A stretch of 64,000 nucleotides of DNA, taken from CAMFLJ01 sp965279255 (lineage in GTDB: Bacteria > Actinomycetota > Acidimicrobiia > Acidimicrobiales > Acidimicrobilacustridaceae). Numbering within the stretch: the stretch's first letter is position 1; every line of letters starts with the position of its first letter. Location: positions 620,001 to 684,000 of the forward strand of contig OZ257146.1 of assembly GCA_965279255.1 (NCBI GenBank), written 5' to 3'. The position numbers and the translations under genes were made by a program. Under the pieces are notes generated by a model. That model worked only from the letters and a program-made list of their open reading frames with translations. It did no database searches and was not told the DNA's origin. Below, piece after piece: positions 1 to 7,851 of this stretch.

Positions 1-75
1 TCTTGAGGGTGAGCGGCCCGAGGGTCGCGGGGGAGAACGGGTCCGGGGGCGTGGTCGGTGCGTCCACGGTGGGAC

Positions 76-897
76 CTACCAGAGCTCGTCGGCGTAGGTG
101 TCGGTGCCCACGACGGTGCGGAAGAACGGCGCCACCAGGTGCACGTCGGCCAGGCCGGCCTCGGCCACGGCGTCGGTGTAGGTGCGCAGCCCGGCCAGGG
201 CCTCGGTGACGTCGCCGTGCAGGAAGAAGATCTGCACGAGGCGCTCGGGGCCACCGGCGGGGGTGCCGAGGTCCATCGGCTGGTCGGTGGGAGGCGTCTC
301 GACGGGGGTCCACGACGAGGCGATCTCGATGGACGAGCCCTCGAGCAGCTCGGGCAGGAGGCCCTCGGTGAGCGTCGTGTGCACCGAGCGGGCGGTGCCG
401 CCCTCACGGGCGTCGAACCAGGCCACGACGATGCCGTCGTAGGCGTGGTCGAGGGCGAGCTCGACCGGCACGGGGTCGGCGTCGCGGTAGGCGGCACCGA
501 TGTGGTCGAACAGGGTGGTGTGGGTGTGCTTGCGCTCCGGGAAGCCGCGGCCGTTGGAGTACAGCCACGCCACCTGGGTCTGGCCCCACTCGTTCCACTC
601 GTCGTGGTGGCCCTGCTCGATCCAGTAGATGGCGACGTAGGAGCCGGCGTCGGTGGGGTTGGCCACGGCGGTGTCGCCCTCGGGCCAGCGGAGGTCCTTC
701 AGGCTGCGGGGGGCCACCCAGCGGCTGCCGGCCAGCTGCCACGGACCGACCATGCAGCCGGCGTAGTAGTGATCGCGCTCGTACCAGCGGTTGTAGGCCG
801 ACTCGAACCCGGGGTTCGGGTCGACGAGGGTGAGCAGCATGCTGCCCACCTTCACCGGGTAGTCGTTCACGCCGGCGGGCTCCAACGGGTACGTCAT
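76..897 (-). CDS. Hypothetical protein with EthD-like (dimeric alpha/beta-barrel) signature
   Basis: A 273-residue cytoplasmic-looking protein with no signal peptide. Residues about 31-47 contain the pattern YNRWYERDHYYAG, which resembles the FxxWYxxxH segment of EthD and related ferredoxin-fold proteins. A second half from about residue 135 could be another such domain (AWFDAREGG, RLVQIFFLHGD). The start is the ATG at 897, preceded by GGGGGAACAGAG; the frame stays open far upstream but that part is antisense to the next gene and does not read like protein. It is divergent from the serine hydrolase gene at 1096. The exact function is unknown; the fold assignment is inference from one motif. 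Confidence 0.7.
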   Translation of the reverse strand: MTYPLEPAGVNDYPVKVGSMLLTLVDPNPGFESAYNRWYERDHYYAGCMVGPWQLAGSRWVAPRSLKDLRWPEGDTAVANPTDAGSYVAIYWIEQGHHDEWNEWGQTQVAWLYSNGRGFPERKHTHTTLFDHIGAAYRDADPVPVELALDHAYDGIVVAWFDAREGGTARSVHTTLTEGLLPELLEGSSIEIASSWTPVETPPTDQPMDLGTPAGGPERLVQIFFLHGDVTEALAGLRTYTDAVAEAGLADVHLVAPFFRTVVGTDTYADELW

Positions 898-1024
898 CTC
901 TGTTCCCCCATGCTCGAATCGGGACCGGTCGTTGTCACGGTCAACGAGTGTCGAACCTAGCCGCTCCCGGGCGGGATCTCCCGAGGGTGGGCCCGTCGGT
1001 GACCCCTCCGGCCGGCTCCACCGG

Positions 1025-1048
1025 CGACCGTTGCCCTGGCAACGGTCG
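1025..1048. promoter_or_regulatory. Perfect 11-bp-arm palindrome in a divergent gap (possible operator)
   Basis: CGACCGTTGCC (1025-1035) and its exact inverse (1038-1048) are separated by two bases. It lies between two divergent genes, 48 bases before the ATG at 1096, so it is placed as an operator rather than a terminator. No cognate regulator is adjacent. Confidence 0.45.
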
Positions 1049-1095
1049 GGCCGCTGTGCGACCCTGGCGCCTCGCTCGATGGGGAGGTTCCGGGA

Positions 1096-2259
1096 ATGGT
1101 TGGCGTGCGTCGTCTCGCGGTCGGTTCGGTGCTGGCGGTCGCCCTGGTCGCCGGGGCCTGCTCGGGCCCGACCTGGGAGCCGTCGTCGAAGGTGCTCGGG
1201 GCGCCGACGGTGACCCTCGACGAGACCACCCGTGCCACGCTGCAGGAGGTCTTCGAGACCGTGTTCGCCGAGACCGGCATGCCGGGGGCGGCCGCCTACG
1301 TCGCCATCGGCGACGAGGTCTGGACCTCGACGATCGGCGTCGACGACATCGCCACCAAGGCGCCCTACGACGCCGACGGCACCGTGCGCATCGCCAGCGT
1401 GTCGAAGACCTTCACCGCCTCGGCGATCCTCCAGCTGGTCGACCAGGGGAAGCTCTCGCTCGACGACACCCTCGAGCAGTTCGTGCCGGGCATCGCCAAC
1501 GGCGACGAGATCACCGTGCGCCACCTGCTGTCGATGACCTCCGGCATCTGGGACTTCACCTCCGACGAGGCCTGGGTCGCCGAGTTCGGTGCCGACCCGA
1601 TGCTGGCCTGGACCCCGGAGAAGACCGTCGAGGCGATCCGGCAGCACCCCGCCGACTTCGCCCCGGGGGAGAAGGTCGTCTACTGCGACTCCAACTACGT
1701 GCTGCTGGGCCTCATCCTCGAGCAGGTCACCGGCATGACCGCCCCCGAGGCGATCAACACGATGGTGGTCGAGCCGCTGGAGATGGGCCGCACCCGCTTC
1801 CCGGCCGCCGACCAGCCCGGCGTGCCGGCCCCGGCCGTCACCGGCTACCAGCCCGCCGACGGCACCGACTTCACGACGCTCACCGAGGTCGGCGACATCA
1901 ACCCCGAGGTGGCCTGGACGGCGGGGGCGATGACCTCCACCCTCGACGACCTGGTGATCTGGGCCCACGAGCTGTCCGACGGCACGCTGCTGAACCCCGA
2001 CACCCAGGCCCAGCGGCTCGAGGGCCGCCGCTTCGACGGCCAGGAGGTCAACGTCGGCTACGGCCTCGGTGTGACCACCCTCAACGACCTGGTGGGCCAC
2101 GACGGGGCGATTCTCGGCTACAGCACCGCGGTGTTCCGGTACCCGGCCGCCGACGCCACGTTCGTGGTCGTCGGCAACGGCTCGAGCAACTTCACCACGC
2201 CCACGATGGACATCTTCCTGAGCTTCATCAAGGCGCTGTACCCCGACCAGCTCCAGTAG
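1096..2259 (+). CDS. Serine hydrolase lipoprotein of the beta-lactamase/DD-peptidase (class C) family
   Basis: 387 residues. The N-terminus is a lipoprotein signal ending in the lipobox VAGAC with Cys22, so the enzyme should be anchored to the outside of the membrane. The catalytic SxxK motif is Ser101-Val-Ser-Lys104. The usual YxN motif is represented by Tyr196-Cys-Asp198, with Asp where Asn is common, inside the conserved context YCDSNYVLLG. A final HxG motif is His335-Asp-Gly337. The family includes DD-peptidases, class C beta-lactamases and esterases (EstB type); sequence alone does not decide among them. The ATG follows a GGGGAGG site. It runs convergently into the dioxygenase gene with a 9-base gap. 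Confidence 0.85.
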   Translation: MVGVRRLAVGSVLAVALVAGACSGPTWEPSSKVLGAPTVTLDETTRATLQEVFETVFAETGMPGAAAYVAIGDEVWTSTIGVDDIATKAPYDADGTVRIASVSKTFTASAILQLVDQGKLSLDDTLEQFVPGIANGDEITVRHLLSMTSGIWDFTSDEAWVAEFGADPMLAWTPEKTVEAIRQHPADFAPGEKVVYCDSNYVLLGLILEQVTGMTAPEAINTMVVEPLEMGRTRFPAADQPGVPAPAVTGYQPADGTDFTTLTEVGDINPEVAWTAGAMTSTLDDLVIWAHELSDGTLLNPDTQAQRLEGRRFDGQEVNVGYGLGVTTLNDLVGHDGAILGYSTAVFRYPAADATFVVVGNGSSNFTTPTMDIFLSFIKALYPDQLQ

Positions 2260-2268
2260 CCCCCAGGC

Positions 2269-3084
2269 TCAGCGAGCGGGGCTGCCCACGACCGACACGC
2301 GGTACATGAGGCGGTGGCCCTCGAAGTCGTTGAGCACCATGTGCATCGTCGAGCGGTTGTCCCAGATCAGCAGGTCGCCCTCGGCCCAGCGGTGCCGGTA
2401 GGTGAAGGGCTCCTTGACCTGGTGGCGGATGAGGAACGGCAGCATGGTGTCGCCCTCGTCGGGGGGCAGGCCCTCGATGAACCGGGTGTAGGTGGGGTTC
2501 ACGAACAGGCCCTTCTCGCCGGTCTCGGGGTGGGTGCGCACCACCGGGTGCCGGGTCCAGCGCTCATCGGCCACGGCCTCGGCCAGCTGGCTCCAGGGGG
2601 CACCGAACCGGTTCCGGAGCAGCGCGATGCTGGCCAGGTCGTGCACCGCGGTGAGGCCCTCCAGGTAGCGCTTCATGTTGGGCGACAGGGCCTCGTAGGC
2701 CGCGCTGGTGCTGCAGAAGAGCGTGTCGCCCCCCACCGCGGGCAGCACCTTGGCGTGGGTGAGGGTGCCCATCGGCGGGTGGGGGAGGAACGACTCGTCG
2801 GTGTGCCACATGCTCGCCGTGTTGCCCTGGGCCGAGTCGAGCACGCTGACCTGCTCGTAGCCCTCGCCGAGGTTGGGGAAGAAGGCGTGGACCTCGATGT
2901 CGCCGAGGGCCCGTCCGAGCGCCATGTGCTGCTCGGGCGTCATGCCGAGGGCGGGCACGACGAGGACCTTGTGGTCGAGCAGGGCCTTGTACAGGCCGTC
3001 GACGGTGGCGGCCTCGAGCGGGGCGGTGACGTCGACGCCCTCGACCCGGGCCCCGAGCGCACTCCCCAGGCGGGTGATCTCCAT
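2269..3084 (-). CDS. TauD/TfdA-family Fe(II)/2-oxoglutarate dioxygenase
   Basis: 271 residues, the usual length for the family. The iron ligands are visible as the HxD motif His94-Thr-Asp96 (WHTDESF) and the distal His248 in WDNRSTMH; Arg262 in HRLMYR probably binds the 2-oxoglutarate carboxylate. Members hydroxylate a substrate such as taurine, a 2,4-D-type herbicide or an alkyl sulfate while decarboxylating 2-oxoglutarate. The substrate here cannot be read from sequence, and no sulfonate transporter is adjacent. The ATG at 3084 has no clear Shine-Dalgarno sequence. The gene is divergent from the SDR gene at 3177. Confidence 0.88.
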   Translation of the reverse strand: MEITRLGSALGARVEGVDVTAPLEAATVDGLYKALLDHKVLVVPALGMTPEQHMALGRALGDIEVHAFFPNLGEGYEQVSVLDSAQGNTASMWHTDESFLPHPPMGTLTHAKVLPAVGGDTLFCSTSAAYEALSPNMKRYLEGLTAVHDLASIALLRNRFGAPWSQLAEAVADERWTRHPVVRTHPETGEKGLFVNPTYTRFIEGLPPDEGDTMLPFLIRHQVKEPFTYRHRWAEGDLLIWDNRSTMHMVLNDFEGHRLMYRVSVVGSPAR

Positions 3085-3093
3085 CGGCGAATG

Positions 3094-3122
3094 TTGACAT
3101 GGTTCAGGGCCGCTCGTAGGTT
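3094..3122 (+). promoter_or_regulatory. Sigma-70-type promoter for the SDR/DUF7065 pair
   Basis: TTGACA at 3094-3099, a 17-base spacer, then TAGGTT at 3117-3122. The -35 matches the consensus exactly. Transcription would start near 3129, about 48 bases before the ATG at 3177. Confidence 0.6.
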
Positions 3123-3129
3123 CGCCGCG

Positions 3130-3149
3130 GGCCGGTCGGACGACCGGCC
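3130..3149 (+). promoter_or_regulatory. Perfect stem-loop at the predicted 5' end of the SDR transcript
   Basis: GGCCGGTCG and its inverse, 9-bp arms with a two-base centre, begin one base after the transcription start predicted from the TTGACA promoter. It could be an operator or an RNA-stabilising 5' hairpin. Confidence 0.4.
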
Positions 3150-3176
3150 GTCGGACTGCATCAGGGGGTCGGTTCC

Positions 3177-3992
3177 ATGGGGGACCTGTTCAGCTACGAG
3201 GGCAAGCGCGTGGTCGTCACCGGTGGCGCCACCGGCATCGGGGCGGCACTCGTCGCGCTGGTCAAGGAGCTCGGCGCGGCTCACGTCACCGTGCTCGACA
3301 TCAAGCAGCCTGACGGCCCGGTCGACTCGTTCATCGAGGTCAACCTGGCCGACAAGGACTCGCTCGACGCGGCTGTGGCCCGCATCGAGGGCCCGGTCGA
3401 CGTGCTCTTCTCCAACGCCGGTGTGGCGGCCCGCTCGGGCGTGCGCACCTGCCTGGCCGTCAACGTGGCCGCCTCCCGCCGCCTCACCGACGCGGTGCTC
3501 CCGCTGATCCCGGCCGGCGGCACGGTCGTCTACACCGCCTCCATGGCGGGCAACGGCTGGCCCACCCAGGTCGAGCTCATCAACGACCTGCTCGCCATCG
3601 AGGACTGGGACGAGTTCCTCGACGCCGCCGAGAAGGCCGAGGCCGCGCAGGCCGACGTGTACCCGTTCTCCAAGGCCCTCATGCAGGTCTACGTGATGCG
3701 CAAGTCGCACGAGACCATCCGCCGGGGCGTGCGGGTCAACAGCATCTGCCCGGCCCCCGTCGACACCCCGCTGATGGTCGACTTCCGCCAGGACATGGGC
3801 GACAAGGTCATCGACTGGAGCGTCGACGTCCAGGGCAACGGCCGCATGGCCGTCGCCGAGGACATCGCCCCGCCGCTCGCCTTCATGGGCTCCGACGCCT
3901 CGGCCTTCATCAACGGCGTCAACCTCCTCGTCGACTCGGGCTTCACCGCGGCGATGACCACGGGCCAGGTCGACTTCAGCGCCCTCGCCTGA
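3177..3992 (+). CDS. Short-chain dehydrogenase/reductase (3-alpha-HSD/coniferyl-alcohol-dehydrogenase-like)
   Basis: 271 residues with a Rossmann fold. The nucleotide-binding motif TGGATGIG is at about 15-22, the NAG motif at 80-82, and the catalytic residues Ser122, Tyr162 and Lys166 (YPFSK) are all present. The insert around residues 128-160 (WPTQVELINDLLAIEDWDEF) resembles the subgroup containing bacterial 3-alpha-hydroxysteroid and coniferyl-alcohol dehydrogenases. The cofactor is NAD(P). Only 11 bases separate it from the next gene, so the two are probably co-transcribed from the promoter at 3094. The steroid or aromatic-alcohol substrate is inference. Confidence 0.85.
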   Translation: MGDLFSYEGKRVVVTGGATGIGAALVALVKELGAAHVTVLDIKQPDGPVDSFIEVNLADKDSLDAAVARIEGPVDVLFSNAGVAARSGVRTCLAVNVAASRRLTDAVLPLIPAGGTVVYTASMAGNGWPTQVELINDLLAIEDWDEFLDAAEKAEAAQADVYPFSKALMQVYVMRKSHETIRRGVRVNSICPAPVDTPLMVDFRQDMGDKVIDWSVDVQGNGRMAVAEDIAPPLAFMGSDASAFINGVNLLVDSGFTAAMTTGQVDFSALA

Positions 3993-4003
3993 GGCCACCG
4001 ACC

Positions 4004-4951
4004 ATGGCGGAGATGCACCCCGACGACGAGTTCCACGCGCCCACCTCCGACGACCCGGAGTGGACCGAGACCTGCTGGTTCACCTTCACGGTCCCGGATC
4101 GGGGGCTCTCCGGCCAGCTCTACCCGTACTTCAAGAAGAACCAGGGCGTGGCCGCCGGCGGCGCCTTCTTCTGGGACGGGCACCACGAGCGGCCCGAGAC
4201 CTGCGTCTACGCCAAGCAGTTCTGGCACCTGCCGCTGGCGGCCGACGCCCGGCTCACCGACCTCGAGCTGGCCAACGGCATCCGGTACCGCTGCGTCGAG
4301 CCCCAGCGGCAGTGGGTGATCGGCTACGACGACCCCGACGGCGGCGACGAGATCCACGTCGACCTCACCGTCACCGGCGTGCTGGCGCCGAACATGCTCG
4401 GCGAGAGCCACGTCGACCAGCCGTGCCGCTACCAGGGCACGATCGTGCTCCACGGCGAGGAGATCGCCGTCGACTCCTACGGCTTCCGTGACCGTTCGTG
4501 GGGCCCCCGGCCCCAGTTCGGCCAGGGCATCCACGGGGGCGGCAGCATGCGGGGCGGCTACAGCTACGCCACCGCCTCAGACCGCGACGCCTTCCACACC
4601 ATCACCATGGACTTCGGCACCGGGTGCATCGCCATCCACGGTTACGTCCTGCGCGACGGCGTGTGGTCGAAGGTCGCCAGCGGGGCCCGCGAGGTCGTCG
4701 AGCGCGACGGCGAGGGCTTCCCGGTGCTGGTCACGCTCGACCTCGTCGACGAGCTCGGCCGTGAGCTCCACGCCGAGGGCCGGCTGCAGAACTCGATCGC
4801 CTTCCTGATCAACCCGAACCTCTTCACCATCAACGGGCTCACCGAGTGGACCTTCGACGGCGTCACCGCCTGGGGCGAGGACCACGACAACCACTCGATG
4901 CCCGACGCCCGCCGCCTGTTCCGGGAGGCCCGCGGCCAGTCCCTCTGGTAG
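4004..4951 (+). CDS. DUF7064/DUF7065-like protein
   Basis: 315 residues, no signal peptide or membrane segment. The central motif FRDRSWGPRPQFG (about residues 161-173) and the beta-rich pattern around it match the DUF7064/DUF7065 proteins found beside lipid and steroid catabolic genes in actinobacteria; this family recall was not checked by search. No catalytic residues are known to me. It is the second gene of a two-gene unit with the SDR and ends convergently, 6 bases from the PAP2 gene. Confidence 0.7.
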   Translation: MAEMHPDDEFHAPTSDDPEWTETCWFTFTVPDRGLSGQLYPYFKKNQGVAAGGAFFWDGHHERPETCVYAKQFWHLPLAADARLTDLELANGIRYRCVEPQRQWVIGYDDPDGGDEIHVDLTVTGVLAPNMLGESHVDQPCRYQGTIVLHGEEIAVDSYGFRDRSWGPRPQFGQGIHGGGSMRGGYSYATASDRDAFHTITMDFGTGCIAIHGYVLRDGVWSKVASGAREVVERDGEGFPVLVTLDLVDELGRELHAEGRLQNSIAFLINPNLFTINGLTEWTFDGVTAWGEDHDNHSMPDARRLFREARGQSLW

Positions 4952-4957
4952 CCGGCG

Positions 4958-5836
4958 TCAGGCGGGGGCCGGAGCGGGAGCCGGCGTCGGCTCGAGGGGG
5001 TCGGGGGTGAGCGCCGGCTCGGTGAGGTCGACCGGCTCGCTCGCCGCCGGCACTGCGTCACGGCCGCGGGCCCACACCCGGGCGATCGCCCATTGAACGG
5101 CGAGGGCGACGCCGAGCACGGCCGCCGCGGCGATGCTGTCGAGCCACCAGTGGTTGGCGGTGGCGGCGATCACGAGCATGGTGACCACCGGGTGGGCGAC
5201 GATCCACCACTTCCAACGGCTGGGGCTGGCCACGATCACGCCGAAGGCGATGATGAGGGCCCACCCGGCGTGCAGCGACGGCAGGGCCGACACCTGGTTG
5301 GAGATGCCCTGGCCGACCGGCCCGTACACCGACTCGCCCATCGAGCGGGCGACGTCGACGAACCCGAGCTGCGGGTACATGCGCGGTGGGGCCACCGGGA
5401 ACCAGTGCATGAACAGGCACATGCCGGTGACCAGGGCGACGGTGTTGCGCACCTTCGGGTAGTGGTCGCGGTGGCGGAGGAACAGCCACACCAGGAAGAT
5501 CAGCAGGGCGGGCGCGTGCACAGTGGCGTAGAAGCCGTTGGCCAGGTGGGCGACGGTGGGATGGTCGACCAGCCAGCGGGCCATGTCGGCCTCGTTGCCG
5601 ATGTGCAGGGCCTTCTCGATGTCGAAGACGGTGCGCCCGTGGGCGAGGCCCTCGTCGAGCCGGGTCGACCGCAGCGCCATCACGAAGCGCCAGGTGGCGT
5701 AGAGGGTGAGGACCAGGGCGGTCTCGAGGGCCATCGCCCCGACGGCGGCGACGCGGGCGGGGCGGCGACGGGCGACCAGGCCGGCGACGAGCAGGACCGC
5801 GGCGATCGCCAGTGCGGGCTGCCATCCCAACCACAT
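4958..5836 (-). CDS. PAP2-superfamily integral membrane phosphatase/phosphotransferase
   Basis: 292 residues with about six predicted membrane segments. The three PAP2 signature pieces are visible: an APPRM segment near 150, SLHAGWA near 188, and the His-containing ANHWWLDS near 227. This arrangement fits the PAP2_3 (inositol-phosphorylceramide-synthase-like) branch, which moves or removes phosphate head groups of lipids at the membrane. The last 25 residues are a Pro/Ala-rich tail with repeated PAPA units, probably cytoplasmic and disordered. The substrate is unknown. The gene is divergent from the thioesterase. Confidence 0.8.
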   Translation of the reverse strand: MWLGWQPALAIAAVLLVAGLVARRRPARVAAVGAMALETALVLTLYATWRFVMALRSTRLDEGLAHGRTVFDIEKALHIGNEADMARWLVDHPTVAHLANGFYATVHAPALLIFLVWLFLRHRDHYPKVRNTVALVTGMCLFMHWFPVAPPRMYPQLGFVDVARSMGESVYGPVGQGISNQVSALPSLHAGWALIIAFGVIVASPSRWKWWIVAHPVVTMLVIAATANHWWLDSIAAAAVLGVALAVQWAIARVWARGRDAVPAASEPVDLTEPALTPDPLEPTPAPAPAPA

Positions 5837-5946
5837 GGGCGCCAGTGTCCCACGGTCGCGCCCTCACCCGCCTCGGCCGCGCCGGAGCCGAGCCGGGCCC
5901 CCAGGTGACATGGCGTCGCGGTCCACGGTCCGAGTAGGAAGACGGA

Positions 5947-6741
5947 GTGGAAGCCATGTTCGTCCCCGACGGCCCCGACGCGGTGGTCGCCACCCTTCTG
6001 ACCCAGGGGCCGTGGGATTCCAACGCCCAGTACGGAGGCACGCCCGCCGCGCTGCTGACGTGGGCGGTCGAGCGGGTGCCGACGCTCGTGCCGATGCGCA
6101 TCGCCCGCATCACCGTCGACATGCACCGACCCGTCCCGCTCGGTCGCCTCGGGGTGGAGACCGAGATCGTCCGCCAGGGCAAGCGGCTCCAGATCGTGGT
6201 CGCGCTGCTCCGTGATCCCGAGGGGGTCGAGGTCGCCCGGGCCACCGCGCTGCGGTTCCGCACCGCCGCGGGCCCCGACGACGCCGGCACCGATCCGGTG
6301 TTGCCTCCGATCGAGACCCCGCCCTTCGGCGCGGTGCGGGCGCCGCACCCCCGTCCCGAGGGGCGCAACGGGTTCGCCGATGCGCTGGAGACCCGCGACG
6401 GTGGCGACCGGGGCCAGGCCACCAGCTGGTACCGCGCCACTCGTCCGGTCATCGCCGGCGAGGAGCCCTCCCCGACGGTGCGCCTGGCATGGGCGTCGGA
6501 CTTCACCGCCAACAGCGCCAACTTCCTCGACATGAGCCGGTGGTCGGCGATCAACGCCGACCTGACGATCAGCCTCGCCCGCGTGCCGGTGGGCGAGTGG
6601 ACGGGTGTCACCGCCCGCGCCTGGTACGTCGAGGACGGCATCGGCCTGGCCCGGGCCGAACTGTTCGACCTCGACGGGTACGTCGGCACGTGCACCGCCG
6701 CCCTCCTCGTCGACGAGGTGGCGGCGCCCTACACGAGCTGA
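5947..6741 (+). CDS. Acyl-CoA thioesterase-like double hotdog protein
   Basis: 264 residues. The N-terminal segment (DSNAQYGGTPAALLTWAVE, about 21-41) and the later WASDFTANSANFLD segment with its downstream strands match the two hotdog halves of TesB-type/4HBT_3 thioesterases, which hydrolyse acyl-CoA in the cytoplasm. GTG at 5947 follows AGGAAG; an in-frame ATG at 5956 follows GGAG and is an equally good start. The gene stands alone between a divergent PAP2 gene and a convergent small gene. Confidence 0.78.
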   Translation: MEAMFVPDGPDAVVATLLTQGPWDSNAQYGGTPAALLTWAVERVPTLVPMRIARITVDMHRPVPLGRLGVETEIVRQGKRLQIVVALLRDPEGVEVARATALRFRTAAGPDDAGTDPVLPPIETPPFGAVRAPHPRPEGRNGFADALETRDGGDRGQATSWYRATRPVIAGEEPSPTVRLAWASDFTANSANFLDMSRWSAINADLTISLARVPVGEWTGVTARAWYVEDGIGLARAELFDLDGYVGTCTAALLVDEVAAPYTS

Positions 6742-6773
6742 GGCCTCCGGCCGGAGGGCTCGGGCGTCGGGCG

Positions 6774-7118
6774 TCAGCGGGACAGTGCCCGCTCGAGCTC
6801 GGCCTTGCTCATCTTCGAGCGGCCCGGGATGTTCCTACGGCGGGCCTCGGCGTAGAGCTGGTCGTAGGTGCGGCCCTTCGCTCCCGAGTGCGACCGCAGG
6901 CCGCCCCGGCGGCCTGACGAGATGTCGTCGGTGGAGGTGCGGGAGGCCTGCTCCGCCTCGCCGGCCCGGGCCCGCTCCTTGTTCACGGTGCGGGCCGCGA
7001 TCTCCTTGGCCTCGTCCTCGGGGACGCCCCGGTCGAGCTCGGCCTGCTCGATGTGGCGGTACTGCCGCTCACGCTTGGCGTTCCATCGGTTCGTCGGCAT
7101 CGCCCTGTCCCTCGGCAT
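6774..7118 (-). CDS. Small basic protein with a Rho-N/SAP-like C-terminus
   Basis: 114 residues, highly charged, rich in Arg, Lys and Glu, probably helical throughout. The C-terminal 30 residues (YDQLYAEARRRNIPGRS then MSKAELERAL) form a two-helix motif like the Rho N-terminal or SAP domain, suggesting nucleic-acid binding. Similar actinobacterial proteins are sometimes labelled plasmid stabilisation proteins, a label I do not trust. ATG at 7118 follows AGGGGG; a second in-frame ATG at 7100 is possible. It is divergent from the hemerythrin gene, which ends in a similar motif. Confidence 0.65.
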   Translation of the reverse strand: MPRDRAMPTNRWNAKRERQYRHIEQAELDRGVPEDEAKEIAARTVNKERARAGEAEQASRTSTDDISSGRRGGLRSHSGAKGRTYDQLYAEARRRNIPGRSKMSKAELERALSR

Positions 7119-7284
7119 GCTCCAACCCCCTCTGCTGCGTGTCGGACCCTTACCCGGGTGCCCGGGGAGTAGACGGCCGCTGGGCCGTTGGGGCCTGGGG
7201 TCGCGGCATGGCCGGCGGGCCGAATGGGTAGGGCGTGCAGTCACCGATCACGCGTCCGGCGTCACCGGGAACAGGAGCAGAGAC

Positions 7285-7851
7285 ATGGACCCCACCAGGC
7301 TGTTGGAGACCGACCACCGGCAGGTGGAGGATCTGTTCGACCGGATCGCGGCCGCCGAGGGCACCGAGCGGCACACCCTCGTCGACGAGCTGGCCACTGC
7401 GCTGAACGGCCACATGGAGCTCGAGGAGAGCGTCATGTACCCGGCGATGGTGTCGGTGACGGGCCAGGAGGAGGTCGAGGAGGGCGAGAACGAGCACCTC
7501 GTCGCCCGTGAGGGCCTCGCGGCCATGATCGAGCTCGTCGACGAGCCCGGCTTCGGCGCCGCCCTCGAGTCGACCAAGGCGGGCATCGCCCACCACGTGG
7601 AGGAGGAGGAAGGCGACCTCTTCCCGCAGCTGCGCAAGGCCGGCACCCTCCTCGAGGAGATGGCGACGCCGTTCATGGCGAAGCGCCTGGAGCTCGGCCT
7701 CCCGATGGACGCCGACGCGCTGTCGGCGGCGTCGACGAAGGACGAGCTGCTGCAGGAGGCCCGCTCGGCCGGGCTCGAGGTCACGACCTCGATGACCAAG
7801 GCCGAGCTGGCGGGCGCGCTGTCGGAGCGCATGGCGGGCATGGGTTCGTGA
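7285..7851 (+). CDS. Hemerythrin-domain protein with C-terminal SAP/Rho-N-like motif
   Basis: 188 residues. A four-helix hemerythrin HHE domain covers about 1-115, with likely di-iron ligands His11, His43, Glu47, His71, His104 and Glu108. After a linker, residues 150-185 (TKDELLQEARSAGL, SMTKAELAGAL) resemble the small C-terminal motif of the divergent neighbour. Such proteins bind oxygen, nitric oxide or iron in the cytoplasm. The ATG follows ACAGGAGCAG. The stop overlaps the GTG of the LLM gene, so the two are translationally coupled; a link between an oxygen/iron sensor and a flavin- or F420-dependent enzyme is plausible. Confidence 0.85.
   Translation: MDPTRLLETDHRQVEDLFDRIAAAEGTERHTLVDELATALNGHMELEESVMYPAMVSVTGQEEVEEGENEHLVAREGLAAMIELVDEPGFGAALESTKAGIAHHVEEEEGDLFPQLRKAGTLLEEMATPFMAKRLELGLPMDADALSAASTKDELLQEARSAGLEVTTSMTKAELAGALSERMAGMGS

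Noticed and set aside
1..75. Left-edge sequence as the end of another gene
   Set aside because: Too short to tell; no motif or stop context supports a call.
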